Positions 1 to 8,443 of a stretch of 64,000 bases of DNA are shown one piece after another. The position numbers and the translations under genes are program-made. Source of the stretch: Acidiferrum sp963764675 (GTDB lineage: Bacteria; Acidobacteriota; Terriglobia; Acidiferrales; UBA7541); the NCBI GenBank assembly GCA_963764675.1, contig CAVXTQ010000001.1, forward strand, positions 642,791-706,790, in the 5' to 3' direction. How positions within the stretch are numbered: position 1 is the first letter of the stretch; the number at the start of each line of letters is the position of its first letter. The notes beneath the pieces were generated by a model, which searched no databases, was not told the origin of the DNA, and saw only the letters and a program-made list of their open reading frames with translations.

Positions 1-469
1 TGTCCTTGGTCATAACGGAGCTGACCAATTGAGAGTGATTCTTCTCGAAGCGAAGATCGCGATTGGTGAGGATGCCGGTGAGGCGGGAGCCGCGGGTGAC
101 GGGAAGGCCGGAGATGCGGTACTTGGTCATGATCTCAAGGGCCTGGCGGAGGGTAATGTCGGGGGAAATGGTGACGGGGTCAACGATCATCCCGCTTTCC
201 GAGCGCTTTACGCGGTCGACTTCTTCGGCTTGACGGTCGATGGCCATGTTGCGGTGAATGATGCCGATGCCGCCCTGGCGGGCGATGGCGATGGCGAGGT
301 TGGACTCGGTGACGGTGTCCATGGCGGCGGAGGCCAGCGGAATGTTGAGCGCAAGCCTGCGCGTGAAGCAGGTGCGTGTGTCGACTTCGGTGGGCAAGAC
401 GGAAGATTTGCCGGGGAGGAGGAGTACGTCGTCAAAGGTGAGGCCTTCGGTAATCTGAGAGTCGATCAT
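1..469 (-). CDS. guaB: IMP dehydrogenase, N-terminal part (truncated by window edge)
   Basis: IMP dehydrogenase oxidises IMP to XMP with NAD+, the committed step of GMP synthesis, in the cytoplasm. About 156 residues are visible. They begin with the family N-terminus (MIDSQ, then TFDDVLLLPG at residues 11-20) and run into the CBS region near the window edge (GILTNRDLRF). The ATG at 469-467 is chosen because the TFDDVLLLPG block normally lies about ten residues from the start. The catalytic Cys loop and C-terminus lie outside the window. The leader contains a 26-bp perfect palindrome (separate entry). The identification rests on direct reading of conserved N-terminal motifs and is secure. Confidence 0.95.
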   Translation of the reverse strand, partial: MIDSQITEGLTFDDVLLLPGKSSVLPTEVDTRTCFTRRLALNIPLASAAMDTVTESNLAIAIARQGGIGIIHRNMAIDRQAEEVDRVKRSESGMIVDPVTISPDITLRQALEIMTKYRISGLPVTRGSRLTGILTNRDLRFEKNHSQLVSSVMTKD

Positions 470-507
470 TCAGTCCTCTGGTGTAAAGATTGGGACATAA
501 AACAGCG

Positions 508-533
508 CAGCCCAGCGGGTGCCCGCTGGGCTG
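508..533. repeat. 26-bp perfect palindrome in guaB leader
   Basis: CAGCCCAGCGGG and CCCGCTGGGCTG are perfect inverted arms separated by only TG, so a transcript would form a roughly 10-bp GC-rich stem with a short loop. On the guaB strand it lies about 40 bases before the start codon and is followed within a few bases by GTTTTA. It could be a terminator for an upstream transcript or an attenuator-like leader hairpin for guaB. The sequence shows the structure; the role is inference. Confidence 0.6.
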
Positions 534-730
534 ATCAGGAAATTCATCGAATCGAAAAAATGCGTCACTGTGAATTTTTATTGTAGCGGCAGGAGCGTAG
601 TGGGTCAAGCCGCGAAGCGACGCAGACCCGCTTGAGGGCCGAGCGGGAGACGTCGGAAGCATCTTCAGAAGTAGGGCCTGCCGGGCCAGACTTGCCGTGA
701 CCGTATGCGTGCACTACAGTGAAGTCCGCC

Positions 731-1714
731 ATGCCAAACCTGGATTTTGTGCCGCATTCGCTGTTGCGGAGCGGGCACGCGATGACCATTGCGGCAGCGT
801 TTGTGCCGCGACGCTTTACGTTGCCGCCGGCGGAGCAGCGGTTGTTCCGAGTGGATTCGTTTTCGCAACTGCTGGCGCTGTGCCATTGGCAAGAAGGGAA
901 GCGGCGGGATCAGCCGGTGATTGCGATCGTGCATGGACTCGAGGGCTCCGCGGATTCGAATTACGTGCGAGGAATCGCGGAGAAGGCCTTTCACCGGGGA
1001 TTTCATGTGGTGCGGCTGAACCAGCGGAATTGCGGGGGAAGCGAACGGCTCACGCCGACGCTGTACAACTCTGGAATGAGCGGGGACTACCGCGCCGTGT
1101 TCGAAGAACTGGCGAATGGCGACGGGTTCGAGCAGATCTTCCTTGCGGGTTACTCGATGGGCGGGAATCTGGTCACCAAGATGGCGGGAGAGTACGGCGA
1201 GGATGTGCCGCTGGCGTTGCGTGGGATTTGTGGCGTGTGCCCGGCGTTGAATCTGTCGGCTTGCGCCGATGCGCTAGAACTGAGGGAGAACTACTTGTAC
1301 CAGCGGCATTTCGTCAAAGGGCTGATGGCTCGCTACGCCCGAAAGGCGCAACTGTTTCCGGACCGATATACGCGGAACGGATTCGGACCGATTCGAACGG
1401 TGCGAGAATTCGACGACGCCATTACGGCGCCATGTTTTGGGTATCGGGATGCCGAGGAGTATTACGAGGCGGCGGGAGCCAAGAAGGTGATCGCGCAAGT
1501 GCGTGTGCCGGCACTGCTGATTACGGCGGAGGATGATCCGTTTGTGCCGTACGTTTCGTTCTTGGCGGCGCGTGTGGAGCGAAACCCCGCGATTCGATTC
1601 CTGGCACCGGAGCACGGCGGGCATTGCGCGTTTATTTCCAACCAGAGTGGAATGGAGCGGTTCTGGGCGGAGCAGAGGATTGTTGAGTTTTGTGAGGCGC
1701 AGCGGGCTGGGTAG
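731..1714 (+). CDS. alpha/beta hydrolase, YheT family
   Basis: Predicted serine hydrolase of the YheT (COG0429) esterase family; the substrate is unknown. The family is usually cytoplasmic or membrane-associated. Residues in view: oxyanion-region HGLEGSADSNYVRG near residue 68, nucleophile elbow GYSMGG with Ser142, acid TAEDDPF and a C-terminal EHGGHCAF histidine, so the triad is intact. The length, 327 residues, is normal. A GTG four codons upstream (719) is also possible, but ATG 731 starts the family-like MPNLDF sequence; neither has a clear Shine-Dalgarno. It is convergent with the following M24 peptidase gene. Confidence 0.85.
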   Translation: MPNLDFVPHSLLRSGHAMTIAAAFVPRRFTLPPAEQRLFRVDSFSQLLALCHWQEGKRRDQPVIAIVHGLEGSADSNYVRGIAEKAFHRGFHVVRLNQRNCGGSERLTPTLYNSGMSGDYRAVFEELANGDGFEQIFLAGYSMGGNLVTKMAGEYGEDVPLALRGICGVCPALNLSACADALELRENYLYQRHFVKGLMARYARKAQLFPDRYTRNGFGPIRTVREFDDAITAPCFGYRDAEEYYEAAGAKKVIAQVRVPALLITAEDDPFVPYVSFLAARVERNPAIRFLAPEHGGHCAFISNQSGMERFWAEQRIVEFCEAQRAG

Positions 1715-1755
1715 AAGTGGTACTGGCCCTCGACAGGGCACAACGCCGGAGCGCG

Positions 1756-3091
1756 CTAGCCGAAGGGTTTCTCTAGCGAGACGGCGAAGTTTTGAGTGAG
1801 GAGCTGCGCTGGGCCGTCTGTCGCGATGACCATGTCGTCTTCACAACGCATGCCGAACTCACCGCGGACGTAGATGCCCGGCTCGTTGGAAAAGGTCATC
1901 GAAGGCTCGAGGACGGTCTTGCTGCCGCGCACGAGGTAGGGATGCTCGTGGCCGTCGAGCCCGATGCCGTGGCCCAAGCGGTGGGTGAAGAACTTGTAAT
2001 CGGGGCCGTAGCCGGCGTTGGTGATGACGGCGCGCGCGGCGTCGTCGACGGTTCCGGAAAGGTGGCCGGCGCGGGCCGCATCTAGCGCGGCGTCCTGCGC
2101 TTTGCGCACGATCTCAAATGCTCGGGCGACTTTCCCTGAGGGCTTGCCTAACACGCTGGTGCGCGTGACGTCGGATTCGTAGCCCTCGACGACGCAGCCG
2201 CCATCGATCAGAACTGCCTCGCCTTCCTTGAGTTTTTGAGGTTCCAGCGTGCCATGGGGCAGTGCGGCAGCCGCTCCCAGAAGAACCAAGGCGCCGCCGC
2301 GAAGGCCCATTTTGGAGAAGCCGCCTTCGATCAACTGCGCGATATCGTCCTGCGACATCCCTTCCTTTAGCGAGGCGAAAACGGCGCGGAACACGTCGAA
2401 GGTGGCGTCGCAAGCCAGCCGCATTAACTCCAGTTCGTGAGCGGACTTGTGCGCGCGGCAGGCGATCGTCAGGGGATCGGCCGAAACGTACTCGAAGCCG
2501 GGCGCCGCTTCGCGTAGATGGTCGAAAAAAGTGAAGCCAGCTGTTTCTTCAATGCCCATGCGGCCGGAACGAATCCCGCGGGCGGCCAGCGCGGCAGCGG
2601 CGATCTTTGTGGGGCTTTCGTCTTCCTGCCACGCGAGAACTTCCATCGGTAGGCGCAGCTTTTCCCGCATGCGGCCTTCTTCAAAGCCGGGGACGACGAG
2701 GATGGGTTCTCCAGTACGAGGTATCACTACGCCGAGGAGGCGCTCACTTAAGCCCCAGCGTATGCCCGTGAAGTAATAGAGCGAAAGTGCCGGGCGCGAG
2801 GAAGAGGGCGTCGTATTTGGGCACCGGAGCCGCCAGCGCGAGTGAGGGCATCGAGCCGGCCATGAGCTGCTGAACGTGCTGGATGCGCTGGCCGAACTCC
2901 TCGGCTGTGATCGGTCGGACGCGCGATCCGAGGGGCTTGATCTGAGAGAAAGCCGGCGGAAGAGCGTCCACGCAGGGCTGGGCGGGAGAGTCCGCGGCGA
3001 GCGTCAGGGCGCCGATTGAAGCGGCGGCTGAACCCTGAAGAAAGCGGCGACGAGTGGGGTGTAAGCTTGCCGACGATGAGGATGTTTGCAT
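1756..3091 (-). CDS. Tat-exported M24 (Xaa-Pro aminopeptidase-like) metallopeptidase, one frameshift
   Basis: M24 peptidases of this type cleave N-terminal Xaa-Pro bonds using two metal ions. The N-terminus has a twin-arginine motif (RRRFLQG) followed by a hydrophobic Ala-rich stretch, so export by Tat is likely. Metal ligands are visible in the C-terminal half: Asp in LIDGG, Asp in ESDVTR, His in HRLGHGIG, Glu in SNEPGIY and Glu in RCEDDMV. The reading frame is broken at about 2784-2786. Removing one A from the AAA there (T in the coding strand) joins the halves through TSLYYFTGIRWGLSERLLGV, the expected family sequence. The reconstructed protein is about 444 residues. It is either a sequencing error or a recent pseudogene. 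Confidence 0.8.
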
Positions 3092-3470
3092 GGCGGAGGA
3101 GGTTTATCCGGCAGAGCGGCCGGCTGTCAAGCTAGAAGACCTGGGCGGGGAGGTTGGCGGCGAGATACATCGTTGAGAACCTGAGGGTAGTCGGATTCTA
3201 AATTCCATATTTCCTACGTCGGCTTATATGTACTTTGCAGAGTTCCGGCGACGACCACAAAATAATTTTTCTAAATAGCATATACCTGTAAGATTACAAA
3301 AGGGTTAGCGGCCTGTGGAATTATTGGGCCGAGTAGTTTCTTTGGAAGGAGGATTGCACCCTATGAGTAAACAAGCGAGGCTTATTTACCTTTCGAGCGT
3401 CGAGTTAGTTGTGGGGGAGTCCTCGACGATGTGGTCCTCAGGTCAAATGACACGCAATTTAGGAGGGTTT
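3092..3470. other. intergenic region upstream of the first Oar-like receptor
   Basis: This is 379 bases between the divergent M24 gene and the receptor. The part from about 3190 to 3310 is markedly AT-richer than its surroundings and probably holds the receptor promoter, but I cannot place reliable -35/-10 boxes. No convincing ORF was seen apart from the N-terminal extension of the receptor frame (from 3315), which I do not believe is translated. Confidence 0.4.
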
Positions 3471-6400
3471 GTGAGACTAGGATATACAAGGTCATTGATT
3501 TTTTTGAGTGTTGCGGCACTGTTGCTGGGCTTAGTTGTTTCCAGCCAGGTAAGCGCGCAGGTCATCAGCGCGGACTTGGTGGGAACGATTCTCGACAAGA
3601 CGGGTGCGGTGGTACCAGGCGCCAGGGTCGAGGCAACAAACGCGGACACCGGAGTGAAATACCAGACGCAGGCGAATGAAAGCGGCGAGTATCGCTTCAA
3701 CAATTTGCCGGTGGGCACGTACAACATTGCAGCTTCGTCAGCCAATTTTGCGACGACGACGGTAAATGGTTTCACACTTGAGTTGAACAAAACCAGCACG
3801 CTACTGATCACGCTGGAAGTCAAGGGTGCGGTCACCTCGATTGAAGTTTCCGGAGCGGCACCAGCGCTGGACACGACGACTTCGCAGATCACGACCACTT
3901 TTGACGAGAGACTGAACGCGGATCTGCCGGTTTCATCGATCACCGGCGGGGTCTTGAACCTGTCGCTCTTGAGCGCCGGTGTGGCGACGGGCGGAGGTAT
4001 CGGAGCGGGATCGGGTCCGGCGGTTGGCGGACAGCGGCCAAGGAACAACAACTTCACGATTGAGGGCGTCGACAACAATAACAAGACCGTGACCGGACCG
4101 CTGGTTTACATCCCCAACGATGCGGTGGCCGAATTCTCGATGCTGCAAAATCAGTTCACGCCGGACTTCGGGCATTCCTCGGGTGGACAGTTCAACACCA
4201 TCATCAAGAGCGGCACGAACTCCTACCACGGTGACGTGTACATTTACTCCGAGAACAGAAACTTTGACGCCGTCGACCAGTCCACGGTGAACAACGGCTT
4301 TACCTCCAACCAGCGCTTTGACAGCAACCGCATGGGCGGCGCTTTCGGAGGACCGATCAAGAGGAACAAGCTGTTTTTCTTCGGCACGTTGGAGTACAAC
4401 CCGGTGGGCCAGGCCGCGATTCTCGGATCGCCGATTTGCTCACCGACCGCGGCGGGATACGCAGCGCTGGGCGGAATTGCAGGGCTCTCGGCGAATAACC
4501 TGGCGATCCTTTCGCAGTACTTGGCACCGGCAGGATCTGTGGAAGTAGCGCCGGCGGGTAAGGAAACGTGCGGCGGGTCGCAGAATGCTGCAGGACAAAG
4601 CTTCGAGACCGTGAAAGGCGTGGAGATTCCGGAAGGCATTCTGAGCTTTTCGGGGCCGAACTTTACGAACAACTGGGCCGCGCTGGGAAGCATCGACTTT
4701 GACATTTCCAGCAAGGATCAGCTCCGCGGACGGTACGTTTACAACAGCGTTTCGCAAATCGATACGAACGCGAACCTCCCGGCTTTCTATCTAAGCGTTC
4801 CTTTCAAATACCATCTGGTGACTATCAACGAGTACCATACGTTCAGCCCGACCACCCAGAACGAATTCCGCATCGGATACAATCGGTATTTCAACACCAC
4901 GCCGGCGGGGAATTTCTCGTTTCCCGGGTTGGATAGCTTCCCCAACCTGCAGTTCTTTGATCTAAACGGCGCGCAAATCGGGCCGGATTCGAACGCACCG
5001 CAACTGTCCATCCAGAATACCTATCAGATGTCGGACAGCGTTACGTGGACACACAGCAAGCACACCCTGAAGGTTGGTATCGAGGGCCGCAAGCTGATCG
5101 CGCCGGAAAGTTTCGTCCAGCGCGCTCGGGGCGACTATGAGTACAACTCGTTGCAGCAGTACTTGGAGGATCTCAGCCCGGACTTCCTGTCACAACGAAG
5201 CGTTGGCGCTTTGAAATACTATGGCGACCAGTCGGCGGTCTATTGGTTTGTGAACGACAACTGGCGCATCAAGCCTAACCTCACCATCAATCTTGGAATG
5301 CGTTACGAGTACACGACGACCCCATTTGGTGTTCGCGCGCAAAGCTTGAACGCTATCGCGTCGGTGCCAGGACTCCTGGACTTCAGCTCGCCGCGTGCGC
5401 CCAAGAACGATTGGGGACCGCGCGTGGGTTTCGCGTACTCGCCGGGCACCAGCGGACGAACGTCAATTCGTGGAGGCTTTGGTATCGCGTATGACGTTCA
5501 CTACGACAATATCGGCCAACTGTCACTGCCGCCAGAGCTGAACGTCACGGAAAACTCGGTTCTGACGGCGAACACGCCGAACTTCCTGGCGAACGGCGGT
5601 CTGCCACCAGGTAGCGGTGCAACGATAACCTATCCGGATGCGGCTACCGCTGCGGCCCACACGACGACTTACTACAACCCGAACGTGAAAGATCCAAAGT
5701 CCATGGATTGGACCCTGGGTGTACAGCATACGTTCTGGAGGGACTACACAGCCGAAGTGCGCTACATCGGTACGCGAGGCGTTCACCTAAATGTGCAGTC
5801 CATCATCACGATTCAGCCCATCGCCACGCCGTCAAACTTCATCCCGACGTACACGAACAACACCCCGACGCAAGCGGCGCTCGATGCTACGGCTTTGAGT
5901 GTGGGCACCTTGTTGAACGAAGACAATTTGGTGCCGCGGTTTGAAAACGCCGGGTTCAACAACTTCCTGACGTCATTTGAACCCGAAGGCGCATCGACAT
6001 ATCACGGGCTGGCGACGCAAATCACCCGGCGGATGAGCCACGGATTGCAATTCGTCGGCGCATACACCTACAGCCACTTGATCGACAACGCCACGGCCGA
6101 CTTTCACAGCACGGACCTGACGCCTCGCCGTCCGCAAGATTTCCAAAACCTGGCCGCGGACCGCGCCAATTCAGCGCTCGACCATCGCCATCGCTTCACC
6201 TTGGCGCTGCTGTACGACATACCATTCTTCAAGACCGGCAACGCGTTCGTGAGAAACACTCTCGGAAATTGGGAAGTGGCGCCAGTGTACACCTACCAGA
6301 CCGGTGAGTGGATGACGGCTCAGGATGGCGTGGATGCCAACCTGAACGGCGACTCGGCTGGGGATCGGCCCATCTTCAATCCCGCGGGTGTTGGCGTCAC

Positions 6401-6917
6401 AGGCAGCGGTGTTGCGCCACTGTGCCGCAGTTCGATTCCGTCCGCGGATTGCGTGCTGGGCAACGTCACGAACAACGCCGCAACGGATCCGACTACCGGC
6501 ATCGTATACGACGTCGCTGACAACGTCGTGGGCTATCAAGCTCTCAACCCCGGTGCCAAGTACATTCAGGCCTACTACGGCGCCTTGGCGAACGTAGGGC
6601 GGAACACGATTCTTTCGCCCGCGACGAACAACTTCGACGCCACAGCAGTCAAACGCTTCACGATCACCGAGCGGTACAAGGTGGAGTTCGCCGTGCAAGC
6701 GTTCAACCTGCTGAATCATCCGCAGTTCCTGCCATGCTGCGCAGCAAACCAGGGCCCCGGCGCACTGGGCGGCGCTACGAACCAGATCACTTCGCAGGGC
6801 ATCACTGGTTCCGCACGCAGCGCGTTGGAACCGCAGAAGGGCATCTTCGACAACTTCAGCGCGGTGTTCCCGAGCGAAGCTCGCGCATTGCAACTGTCGC
6901 TGAAGATTTTCTTCTAG
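3471..6917 (+). CDS. Oar-like TonB-dependent outer-membrane receptor with carboxypeptidase-regulatory domain
   Basis: Outer-membrane beta-barrel protein of the Oar/TonB-dependent transporter group that is expanded in acidobacteria. The likely ligand is a carbohydrate or other polymer, but this is unknown. GTG 3471 is chosen as start: AGGAGG at 3461-3466 precedes it, and it begins a clean signal peptide (MRLGYTRSLIFLSVAALLLG ... SAQ). The open frame extends upstream to 3315, with ATG 3363 as alternative. Order: signal peptide, CarboxypepD_reg-like Ig fold (about residues 33-115, with AGVVPGA-type and YRFNNLPVGTY motifs), plug-like segment with VGGQRPRNNNFTIEGVDNN, then a long barrel ending in aromatic ...LSLKIFF. 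Length 1148 residues, typical. A strong terminator follows. Confidence 0.9.
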   Translation: MRLGYTRSLIFLSVAALLLGLVVSSQVSAQVISADLVGTILDKTGAVVPGARVEATNADTGVKYQTQANESGEYRFNNLPVGTYNIAASSANFATTTVNGFTLELNKTSTLLITLEVKGAVTSIEVSGAAPALDTTTSQITTTFDERLNADLPVSSITGGVLNLSLLSAGVATGGGIGAGSGPAVGGQRPRNNNFTIEGVDNNNKTVTGPLVYIPNDAVAEFSMLQNQFTPDFGHSSGGQFNTIIKSGTNSYHGDVYIYSENRNFDAVDQSTVNNGFTSNQRFDSNRMGGAFGGPIKRNKLFFFGTLEYNPVGQAAILGSPICSPTAAGYAALGGIAGLSANNLAILSQYLAPAGSVEVAPAGKETCGGSQNAAGQSFETVKGVEIPEGILSFSGPNFTNNWAALGSIDFDISSKDQLRGRYVYNSVSQIDTNANLPAFYLSVPFKYHLVTINEYHTFSPTTQNEFRIGYNRYFNTTPAGNFSFPGLDSFPNLQFFDLNGAQIGPDSNAPQLSIQNTYQMSDSVTWTHSKHTLKVGIEGRKLIAPESFVQRARGDYEYNSLQQYLEDLSPDFLSQRSVGALKYYGDQSAVYWFVNDNWRIKPNLTINLGMRYEYTTTPFGVRAQSLNAIASVPGLLDFSSPRAPKNDWGPRVGFAYSPGTSGRTSIRGGFGIAYDVHYDNIGQLSLPPELNVTENSVLTANTPNFLANGGLPPGSGATITYPDAATAAAHTTTYYNPNVKDPKSMDWTLGVQHTFWRDYTAEVRYIGTRGVHLNVQSIITIQPIATPSNFIPTYTNNTPTQAALDATALSVGTLLNEDNLVPRFENAGFNNFLTSFEPEGASTYHGLATQITRRMSHGLQFVGAYTYSHLIDNATADFHSTDLTPRRPQDFQNLAADRANSALDHRHRFTLALLYDIPFFKTGNAFVRNTLGNWEVAPVYTYQTGEWMTAQDGVDANLNGDSAGDRPIFNPAGVGVTGSGVAPLCRSSIPSADCVLGNVTNNAATDPTTGIVYDVADNVVGYQALNPGAKYIQAYYGALANVGRNTILSPATNNFDATAVKRFTITERYKVEFAVQAFNLLNHPQFLPCCAANQGPGALGGATNQITSQGITGSARSALEPQKGIFDNFSAVFPSEARALQLSLKIFF

Positions 6918-6963
6918 ACTCAATCAACCTCTTCCGCCTGCATCCCGGGCGGCGAGTTACCAG

Positions 6964-6998
6964 GGGCGCTCCGGTTTACCGGAGCGCCCTTTTCTTTT
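6964..6998 (+). terminator. rho-independent terminator after the Oar-like receptor
   Basis: Perfect 11-bp stem GGGCGCTCCGG/CCGGAGCGCCC with TTTA loop, followed directly by TTTTCTTTT, 46 bases after the receptor stop codon. It separates the receptor from the downstream DUF962 gene. Confidence 0.93.
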
Positions 6999-7077
6999 GC
7001 CCAGCAGTTTTTCGGATGAGCGGCAAAATCACCTTGTGATAAGCTCCGCGCAACAGTTTTCAAGCGAGGGGTCTGAA

Positions 7078-7404
7078 GTGACCTTTGCCGAGTTTTGGCC
7101 GGACTACGTGCGCGCGCACAGCAAACCGGCCACGCGAGTGGTTCATTGCGTCGGGACGCTTCTCGGATGGATGCTTCTGGGAGGAGCCATCGCGGTGCAC
7201 CGTTGGTGGTGGATTGCCGCCGCCGTGGTCGTTTCCTACACGCTGGCATGGCTCTCCCATTTCTTGGTGGAGCACAATCGACCCACGACATTCGAGCATC
7301 CGCTGTGGTCTTGGTGGGCGGATCAAAGAATGGTGTTCTTGACGTTGATTGGGCGGATGGGCGACGAAGTGAAGAAATTCGCTGCCGCCGAGCCGCGGCC
7401 ATAA
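7078..7404 (+). CDS. DUF962/Mpo1-like small membrane protein
   Basis: A 108-residue protein matching the DUF962 (YGL010w/Mpo1-like) family by its pattern: FAEFWPDYVRAHSKP near the N-terminus, HCVGT, two hydrophobic segments (LLGWMLLGGAIAV and WWIAAAVVVSYTLAW) and SHFLVEHNRPTTFEHPLWS. Yeast Mpo1 is a dioxygenase of 2-hydroxy fatty acids; whether this bacterial member does the same is inference. GTG 7078 is preferred because GAGGGG lies six bases upstream; longer in-frame starts to 6997 overlap the terminator region. Histidines in HCVGT and SHFLVEH could bind iron. Confidence 0.8.
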   Translation: MTFAEFWPDYVRAHSKPATRVVHCVGTLLGWMLLGGAIAVHRWWWIAAAVVVSYTLAWLSHFLVEHNRPTTFEHPLWSWWADQRMVFLTLIGRMGDEVKKFAAAEPRP

Positions 7405-7435
7405 ACCGGCCGCCGCAAACTCCAGCGACCGCAAG

Positions 7436-8131
7436 CTATTCCATACGAACAGCTAGGATGTTCTTCCCTTGAATCTGGATTTGGATGCCCAGGGGCGGCC
7501 GCAAATCGGAGCCTTGCGCGATGCCGCCGCGCACCCAGATGTTTCCGGGAATGTTGCTCATCTTGAGAGGATCGAAGACCGTGCGGCTGCATGGGTTCCC
7601 GACCATGGGATGCTTCGCGCCGTGAAAATCGTATTCGTTCGTCAGCTTGGCGATATCCTGCAAATACTCGAGCTTGCAATTCCCAAACGGCGCAGTTATC
7701 GCGAATGCCCAATAGCCTTCTGCCTGCGCGGCGGAGCCCGAAGATAGGCGAATCAGCACGGCCGCGACGCTTTCATTGGTTATAGAGTTGATGAAGAAAA
7801 AGTTCTTCGAAGTCCACGGCTTGGACATCTCAGCCACCGTGGCGATCTCTGGGTTTGCCGATGTCGCGCGCGGCACTGCGGGAGCGGTGTCGACCGCGGG
7901 AGCCGGCACTTCGATCTGCGCTGCAGGCGCCGGCGGAGGCACTTCCTTGTGCTTCGAGGGCATGAGCCACCGCGAGGCTAGAAAACCAACCAGAAGGACG
8001 ACCAGAAGCCCTGCCACGAGCCTGATCGCAGGATTGGCCGCCGGTCCCTGACGCCGAGGGCCCACGCTAGAAACGCCGGGAATCTGTGGCATCTCTGCTT
8101 TAAATCGGTCGGCTTGCGGTTGGTCCGGCAT
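7436..8131 (-). CDS. unknown single-pass membrane-anchored protein
   Basis: A 231-residue protein that I do not recognise. It has a short cytoplasmic N-terminus (MPDQPQADRFKAEMPQIPG), one transmembrane helix (IRLVAGLLVVLLVGFLASRW, about residues 37-56), a Pro/Ala-rich spacer (PPPAPAAQIEVPAPAVDTAP) and a compact C-terminal domain with two cysteines (NCKLEYLQDIA, NPCSRTVFDPLK). The architecture suggests an extracytoplasmic domain held to the inner membrane. The frame stays open upstream to 8533, but those residues look non-coding, so ATG 8131 is chosen. Divergent from the HEAT/PilZ pair. Confidence 0.6.
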   Translation of the reverse strand: MPDQPQADRFKAEMPQIPGVSSVGPRRQGPAANPAIRLVAGLLVVLLVGFLASRWLMPSKHKEVPPPAPAAQIEVPAPAVDTAPAVPRATSANPEIATVAEMSKPWTSKNFFFINSITNESVAAVLIRLSSGSAAQAEGYWAFAITAPFGNCKLEYLQDIAKLTNEYDFHGAKHPMVGNPCSRTVFDPLKMSNIPGNIWVRGGIAQGSDLRPPLGIQIQIQGKNILAVRME

Positions 8132-8443
8132 CCTTGATTCGCTCGAAGCGCCGTATGGCCGCGCCGCGCAGTTCTGGAAACCACAAGCGGGTGCGCCGAA
8201 ACGGTGCGGATATATCCTTTGCCATTGTAGAGCGGGGCCGAAGCAGGGGCAACGGAGACAAAAACGCGAGTTGCTTGGGAGAAACGTAGGGCATTCCGTT
8301 AGACGCCACGCGAGTTTCCCGCGAAGACTGTTAGTCAGATGGGAACAATGGGGCTTGTCAGACTTGTCTCTAAGGGCCAGGCACCCTACTGTAGAACTAC
8401 TGGAAAGTGTGGGGGAACCTAGTTCGCCCGCTAAAGCTGAACT
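8132..8443. other. intergenic region between divergent genes
   Basis: 312 bases separate the start of the unknown membrane protein from the first HEAT/PilZ gene. It must contain promoters for both directions. I see no clear hexamer pair, hairpin or ORF that deserves its own entry. Confidence 0.4.
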
